Assembly: GCF_019303495.1 (NCBI RefSeq)
Contig: NZ_JAEVFI010000002.1
Span: forward strand, 35,398 to 99,397
DNA from: Streptomyces sp. JJ66
Lineage (GTDB): Bacteria > Actinomycetota > Actinomycetes > Streptomycetales > Streptomycetaceae
Direction: 5' to 3'
DNA: 64,000 nt
In this document: piece by piece, positions 60,194 to 64,000 of the stretch
How the letters are laid out: the number at the start of each line of letters is the position of its first letter
How positions within the stretch are numbered: position 1 is the stretch's first letter
Notes under the pieces: model-generated
Seen by the model: only the letters and a program-made list of their open reading frames with translations
What the model was told of the DNA's origin: nothing
Database searches by the model: none
Translations under genes and position numbers: made by a program

Positions 60194-60353
60194 GCGGCGC
60201 GCCGCCGTGCGGCACCCGGCGGCGGGGGCGTGGACCGGACGCGGATCAGTGGCGTCCGCCCACGCGACGTTCGGGGCGCGGCGGGGCAGAATGTGTCCAC
60301 CGGAGAACCACGGAACGCGATCCGGCCGGTGCGACGGCCCAGGAGGTGACGCG

Positions 60354-62165
60354 GTGGTCATCGAGCGGAGGCAGGCGGGGCGGCACCGCTTCCTCGCCAG
60401 CCCGACGCGAGCGACGGCCGCCGTGCGCCGCACGCGGGAGGCGCTGCACCACGTGCTCGCCCACCGCTCCCGGCTGACCTGGCTGAACGAGGCCAGCACC
60501 CGCATCGGCACCACCCTGGACCTGGAGCGCACCTCACAGGAGCTCGCCGACTTCTGCGTCCCCGATCTCGCCGACGGCGCGGCCGTCGATGTGCTGGACT
60601 GCATCCTGCGCGGCGAGGACGCCCCGTGCTGGCGCGAGGACGAGCTGCCGGTCACCCGGGCGATCGCGGTCTCGGAGATGCCGGGGCTGAACCTGGAGCC
60701 GGACCCGGTCGGCGACCTCTCCTTCCGCCGCGCGGCGAGCATCCCCGCCCGCTGCCTGACCGACCGCGTCCCGGTGCTGGTCAGCCGCATCCGCCCGCAC
60801 GATTACGCGCGCATCGCGCCGACCCGCAACGCGGCCCTCGCGATGCGCCGGGCCGGGGTGCACACCTACCTGGCGGTGCCGCTGATCGCGCGCGGCGTGC
60901 TGCTGGGCATGGCCGACTTCATCCGCGTCGCCGGGCGGCCGGGCTTCTCCCGCACCGACGTGGCGCTCGCGGTGGAACTGGCCTCCAAGGCCGCCGTCTA
61001 CGTGGACAACGCGCGGCTGTACGGGCGCGAGCGGCAGGCCGTCGTCTCGTTGCAGCGCAGCTTGCTGCCGCGCGGTACGCCGCCGACGCCGGGGCTTTCG
61101 GTCAACACCTGCTACGCCCCGGCCGCCGACCCGAGCGGCGTCGGCGGCGACTGGTTCGACGTCGTCGGCCTGCCCGGCGGGCGCACGGCGCTGGTGGTGG
61201 GTGACGTGATGAGTCACGGGCTGGCCGCCGCCGCGACGATGGGCCGCCTGCGGGCGGTGGCGCGCACCCTGATGAACCTCGACATCGCCCCCGAACGCGT
61301 CCTGGCCCGGATGGACCTGGCCGCCCGTGACCTGGAGGAGGACCAGGTCGCCACCTGCCTGGTCGCCGTGCACGATCCGCTGCACGGCAGCTACACCGTG
61401 GCCGCCGCCGGGCATCCGCCGCCGCTGGTCGTGGACGCCGGGGGGCAAGCCCGGTACGTGGAGCTGCCGGTGGGCGCGCCGCTGGGCTCAGGCGTCATCC
61501 CGTACGACGCGGTGGAGGTCAAGGCCGCCGAGGGCGACCGGCTGGTCCTCTACACCGACGGACTGGTGAAGAACCGCGCCGACGACGTGGACACCGCGCT
61601 TGCCCGGCTCCGCACGGCCGCCGCCCGGCTGAGCGGCACCGGGCTGCGCGCGGAAACCCTGGTGGAGGCCGCCTCGGCGGGCGGGCAGCGCTTCGACGAG
61701 GCCGTGGCCATCGTCTCCGCCGCCCACCCCGGAAGCGGCGGCGCCCTGCTGGAGCGGTGGGCGCTGCCCGGGGACGGTTCGGCCGCCTCGCTCGCCCGCC
61801 GCACGGTACGCGAACAGCTCGCGCGCTGGCGGCTGGAGGAACTGGCGGACACCACCGAACTCGTCGTCAGCGAACTCGTCGGCAACGCCCTGCGCTACGG
61901 CGGCGGACCCGGCACCCTGCGCATGCTGCGGCACCACCGCCTGGTGGTGGAGGTCTCCGACACCGGCCCGGACCTGCCGCAGATTCAGCACGTCTCGCTC
62001 AGTGACGAGGGCGGACGCGGGCTCCAGCTGGTCAACCTGCTGTGCCGGCGCTGGGGTTCGTGCCGGACGCCCACGGGGAAGATCGTCTGGGCCGAACAGG
62101 ACATCCCAGACGGCGCCCTCCCCCCGGACGGCACCGATCCGACGCCCCCACCCCTCACGGAGTAG
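60354..62165 (+). CDS. GAF-SpoIIE phosphatase with C-terminal HATPase domain
   Basis: 603 residues; GTG at 60354 with AGGAGGTGA upstream. A GAF-like sensory part (about 55-235, STRIGTTLDLERTSQELADFCVPDLADGAAV; TYLAVPLIARGVLLGMADF), a PP2C/SpoIIE phosphatase (about 245-465; GGDWFDVVGLPGGRTALVVGDVMSHGLAAAATMGRL, AAAGHPPPLVV, RLVLYTDGLVKN), and an anti-sigma-type HATPase (about 490-595; VSELVGNALRYGG N-box, GGRGLQLVNLL G-box). One protein thus holds both phosphatase and kinase-type domains of a partner-switch. It lies 160 bases after the first phosphatase, same strand. Confidence 0.9.
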   Translation: MVIERRQAGRHRFLASPTRATAAVRRTREALHHVLAHRSRLTWLNEASTRIGTTLDLERTSQELADFCVPDLADGAAVDVLDCILRGEDAPCWREDELPVTRAIAVSEMPGLNLEPDPVGDLSFRRAASIPARCLTDRVPVLVSRIRPHDYARIAPTRNAALAMRRAGVHTYLAVPLIARGVLLGMADFIRVAGRPGFSRTDVALAVELASKAAVYVDNARLYGRERQAVVSLQRSLLPRGTPPTPGLSVNTCYAPAADPSGVGGDWFDVVGLPGGRTALVVGDVMSHGLAAAATMGRLRAVARTLMNLDIAPERVLARMDLAARDLEEDQVATCLVAVHDPLHGSYTVAAAGHPPPLVVDAGGQARYVELPVGAPLGSGVIPYDAVEVKAAEGDRLVLYTDGLVKNRADDVDTALARLRTAAARLSGTGLRAETLVEAASAGGQRFDEAVAIVSAAHPGSGGALLERWALPGDGSAASLARRTVREQLARWRLEELADTTELVVSELVGNALRYGGGPGTLRMLRHHRLVVEVSDTGPDLPQIQHVSLSDEGGRGLQLVNLLCRRWGSCRTPTGKIVWAEQDIPDGALPPDGTDPTPPPLTE

Positions 62166-62270
62166 GGACCGATCACGGGGTAGGGACCGTTCTCGGGGTA
62201 GGGACCGATCACGGGGTAGGGACCGATCACGGGGTAGGGACCGATCACGGGGTAGGGACCGTCCGCCGAC
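62163..62270 (+). repeat. 18-bp tandem repeat beginning at the phosphatase stop codon
   Basis: TAGGGACCGATCACGGGG is repeated from 62163, where its first TAG is the stop codon of the preceding gene. Units 1, 3, 4 and 5 are identical, unit 2 has two changes, and a sixth is partial. It is too short and has no spacers, so it is not a CRISPR. It probably serves as a slippage-prone 3' UTR. Confidence 0.95.
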
Positions 62271-62797
62271 GCACCGCGCGGGCCCCGGACACACGACGGT
62301 CCCCGGTGATCCGATGTGGCACCCTCCACCCCGGTCGTCGCCGGGGTTCCGGTGCCCACGGATCGCCGAGGGCCTAGCCAGGGCCCGCTAAAAGTCTCCT
62401 GCCGACGAACGTCTCCGTCAGCGGTGCGGCTCTCCGACTACCTGGTATACGTCCAGATTCCTCCCGTTTCACCCCCGGGTCAACCCCTGACCCGCACCCC
62501 GCTGGCCTCCCCTGAAGCCCGCCCTCACCCGATCGGTCGGCCGCCATCCCCACCGCCGCGCGCGACCCCGCGCCAATCCCAACGGCCGTGCACCACAGCG
62601 CACTTGTGCGGGTTCTCACCGGACCGGGCCGCGACGCGACGCGCGCCGGAGCCGCGAGCCAAGTGGCACCGGCCCGGCAACCACCCGAGGCTGAAACGGA
62701 ACGCATCGGCGCGTGTTCGCCGCGTGACGGCCCCCGGTCCACCGGACGTGGCCGCACCCCGCAGGGCCTCGCCACCCTCACCAGCAGAAAGAGACCC
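62166..62797. other. 632-bp gap between phosphatase and CHRD genes
   Basis: Holds the 18-bp repeat, a hairpin at 62328-62347, and a comparatively AT-containing stretch near 62390-62470 (AAAAGTCTCC, CTACCTGGTATACGTCC) that may include the CHRD promoter. The rest is Pro/Arg-coding-like shadow without supported genes. Confidence 0.5.
62328..62347 (+). terminator. Possible terminator
   Basis: ACCCCGG (62328-62334) and CCGGGGT (62341-62347) form a 7-bp stem with loop TCGTCG, the only clear hairpin after the phosphatase gene. Confidence 0.45.
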
Positions 62798-63568
62798 ATG
62801 AACCGCACTACCGCCGTAGCCCTGGCCAGCGCAGCTGTCCTCGCACCCACGCTCGCCCTCGCCCCCACGGCCGTCGCCGGCGGCATGCCCAAGGGCGATT
62901 CGGTGCACCTCCAGGCCCACCTCAAGCCGGTCCCGTTCAGCAAGGTCAAGGGCTCGGGCACCGCCATGGTCACCCTCAAGGGCAACCACGCCACCGTCAA
63001 GGTCAAGGCGAACGGTCTCCTCCGCGAGGCCCCGCACGCCCAGCACTTCCACATCGCCGCCAAGGGCCAGTGCCCGCCCGCCTCGGCCGCCCGCACGGTG
63101 AACGGCCGCAAGTCCATCTTCACCACCGACGGCGCCCCCTTCTACGGCCCGATCGGCACCTCGCTGACGACCACCGGCGACACCAGCCCCGACTCGGGGC
63201 TGGCCATCGACCGCTTCCCCGTCGGCTCCACGATTGACTACCACCGCACGATCAAGGTCAGCGACGCCGCTGCCAAGAGCCTGCGCGAAGGCACCGCCGT
63301 CGTCGTCGTGCACGGCATCGACGTCAACGGCAACGGCAAGTACGACGACGTTCTCGGCCCCTCCGACCTCGACAAGAGCCTGCCCGCCGAGGCCACCAAC
63401 CCGGCGCTGTGCGGACCGCTGATGATGTCCGCCAAGGGCCCGGTCAAGGGCGGCCTGGGCGGCAGCCAGGACGCGGACGCCATGGGCACCGTGGCGACCA
63501 CCGCCGGGGTGGGGCTCCTGGCAGCCGCCGCCGGCGCGCTCTACCTGCGCCGCCGCCGCTCCGCCTGA
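62798..63568 (+). CDS. CHRD-domain cell-surface protein with C-terminal membrane anchor
   Basis: 256 residues; ATG at 62798 with AGAAAGAGA upstream. Signal peptide: TTAVALASAAVLAPTLALAPTAVAGG. The middle (about 28-205) is a CHRD-like beta domain (HLQAHLKPVPFSKVKGSGTAMVTLKGNHATVKVKANGL, AQHFHIAAKGQCPPASAA). The end has a linker, GTVATTAGVGLLAAAAGALYL and RRRRSA: hydrophobic stretch plus positive tail as in sortase sorting signals, but no LPXTG or LAXTG-type motif is visible before it. The next gene, 15 bases on, encodes a class F sortase, implying the two are functionally linked. Confidence 0.85.
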   Translation: MNRTTAVALASAAVLAPTLALAPTAVAGGMPKGDSVHLQAHLKPVPFSKVKGSGTAMVTLKGNHATVKVKANGLLREAPHAQHFHIAAKGQCPPASAARTVNGRKSIFTTDGAPFYGPIGTSLTTTGDTSPDSGLAIDRFPVGSTIDYHRTIKVSDAAAKSLREGTAVVVVHGIDVNGNGKYDDVLGPSDLDKSLPAEATNPALCGPLMMSAKGPVKGGLGGSQDADAMGTVATTAGVGLLAAAAGALYLRRRRSA

Positions 63569-63582
63569 CGGAAAAGCCAGTC

Positions 63583-64000
63583 GTGCCCAGCCCACGGCTC
63601 GGTGGCCGCCGCGGTGCCTTCACCGCGGCGGCCACCGCCTGCGCCGCCGCCGGCAGCGTCCTCATCGCCCTCGGACTCCCCACTCCCCAGCCACCCCCGC
63701 CCCCCGCGCCCACCACGCCCGCCCCGGCCGCCGCGCCATCGCCCCCCGGCCCACACTGGCGTCCCCTGCCACGCTCGGAACCCTCGCGCATCCGGGTCCC
63801 CGCACTCGGCCTGAGCACCCCGGTCGAGCCCGTCGGCCTGGACGCGGACGACTCCATCGCCCTCCCCCGCGACCCCGCCCACGCCGGCTGGTTCACCCAC
63901 TCCCCCACCCCGGGCGAGAGCGGCAACGTCCTCCTCGTCGGCCACCTCGACTCCGCCACCGGCCCCGCCGCGTTCTACGGCCTGGGCGCCCTGCGCCCCG
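63583..64000 (+). CDS. Class F sortase (3' end beyond the window)
   Basis: At least 139 residues from a GTG at 63583, with GGAAAAG upstream. An N-terminal signal anchor (AFTAAATACAAAGSVLIALGL), a Pro/Ala linker, then the sortase domain: RIRVPALGLSTPVEPVGLDADDSIALPRDPAHAGWFTHSPTPGESGNVLLVGHLDSATGPAAFYGLGALRP. GHLDS contains the catalytic His; the catalytic Cys and Arg lie past the end. Sortases transpeptidise surface proteins to the envelope; class F is typical of actinomycetes. Operon with the CHRD gene. Confidence 0.88.
   Translation, partial: MPSPRLGGRRGAFTAAATACAAAGSVLIALGLPTPQPPPPPAPTTPAPAAAPSPPGPHWRPLPRSEPSRIRVPALGLSTPVEPVGLDADDSIALPRDPAHAGWFTHSPTPGESGNVLLVGHLDSATGPAAFYGLGALRP

Noticed and set aside
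62163-62270. A CRISPR-like regular array
   Set aside because: Units are contiguous with no unique spacers, each only 18 bp; no cas genes are present.

Overview
This window is chromosomal DNA of a very GC-rich actinomycete, almost certainly Streptomyces or a close relative. Third codon positions are nearly all G or C, GTG starts are common, many promoters look leaderless, and the families are typical of the genus (FasR-fab operon, homodimeric AceE, DUF3052, DUF475/TerD proteins, SpoIIE-type phosphatases, DnaG beside a HrdA-like sigma factor). From memory, the order terD - peroxiredoxin - DUF3052 - aceE ... fasR - fabD - fabH - acpP - fabF resembles the core chromosome of S. coelicolor. I see no rRNA, tRNA, CRISPR array, insertion sequence or prophage.

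Layout. 1-2.8 kb: a zinc-ribbon hypothetical diverging from an XRE/TPR regulator coupled to a SLOG-fold protein. 2.7-5.5 kb: a small uncertain ORF, a coiled-coil protein, an FmdB-like zinc ribbon and a DUF4383 membrane protein. 5.6-14.3 kb: a Ter stress-response locus, with a three-gene predicted biosynthetic operon (HpcH/HpaI aldolase, fused PRTase-TRSP-PRTase-Pelota protein, HAD phosphatase), two intact TerD proteins, TerA, a TerC-like DUF475 membrane protein and the relic of another terD. 14.4-19.2 kb: 1-Cys peroxiredoxin, DUF3052, aceE and a secreted I36-type inhibitor. 19.4-22.5 kb: TetR with a His-rich TehB-like methyltransferase, divergent from a CxxC flavoprotein and a second methyltransferase, over a large dyad operator. 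23-27.3 kb: DUF4429/SHOCT protein, MerR-aldo/keto reductase operon, serine hydrolase and pirin. 27.3-32.3 kb: fasR and the type II fatty acid synthase operon. 32.3-38.3 kb: DUF3145, SGNH lipoprotein, Ohr, an alkenal-type oxidoreductase with divergent MarR, and a PucR-like regulator coupled to a low-complexity secreted protein. 38.6-50.6 kb: DUF3068 membrane protein and a tightly coupled envelope-glycan operon (GT4, methyltransferase, AftD-like arabinofuranosyltransferase, PapA-like acyltransferase, micro-ORF, methyltransferase, DMT-type membrane protein, Trm112-like protein, FkbM methyltransferase). 50.6-56.7 kb: GNAT with an internal 18-bp repeat, Uma2 nuclease, dnaG, HrdA-like sigma factor and a xylulokinase-like kinase. 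56.8-64 kb: DUF574 methyltransferase, two multidomain SpoIIE phosphatases, a CHRD-domain surface protein and a class F sortase cut by the window end.

How the parts work together. The Ter genes form a calcium-binding/membrane stress module next to predicted nucleoside-like metabolite synthesis. The fab operon under FasR, downstream of aceE, supplies acetyl- and malonyl-derived acyl chains. The 40-50 kb operon probably glycosylates, acylates and methylates an envelope or exported glycan. The last 7 kb looks like stress signalling (partner-switching phosphatases with a built-in anti-sigma-type kinase domain) and cell-surface attachment.

The most unusual items are the all-in-one PRTase/TRSP/Pelota protein with its His/Asp-repeat aldolase partner, the terD relic, the divergent methyltransferase/flavoprotein locus with its 44-bp dyad, the AftD operon with a bridging 39-residue micro-ORF, and many genes with a TANNNT box 6-7 nt before the start codon.
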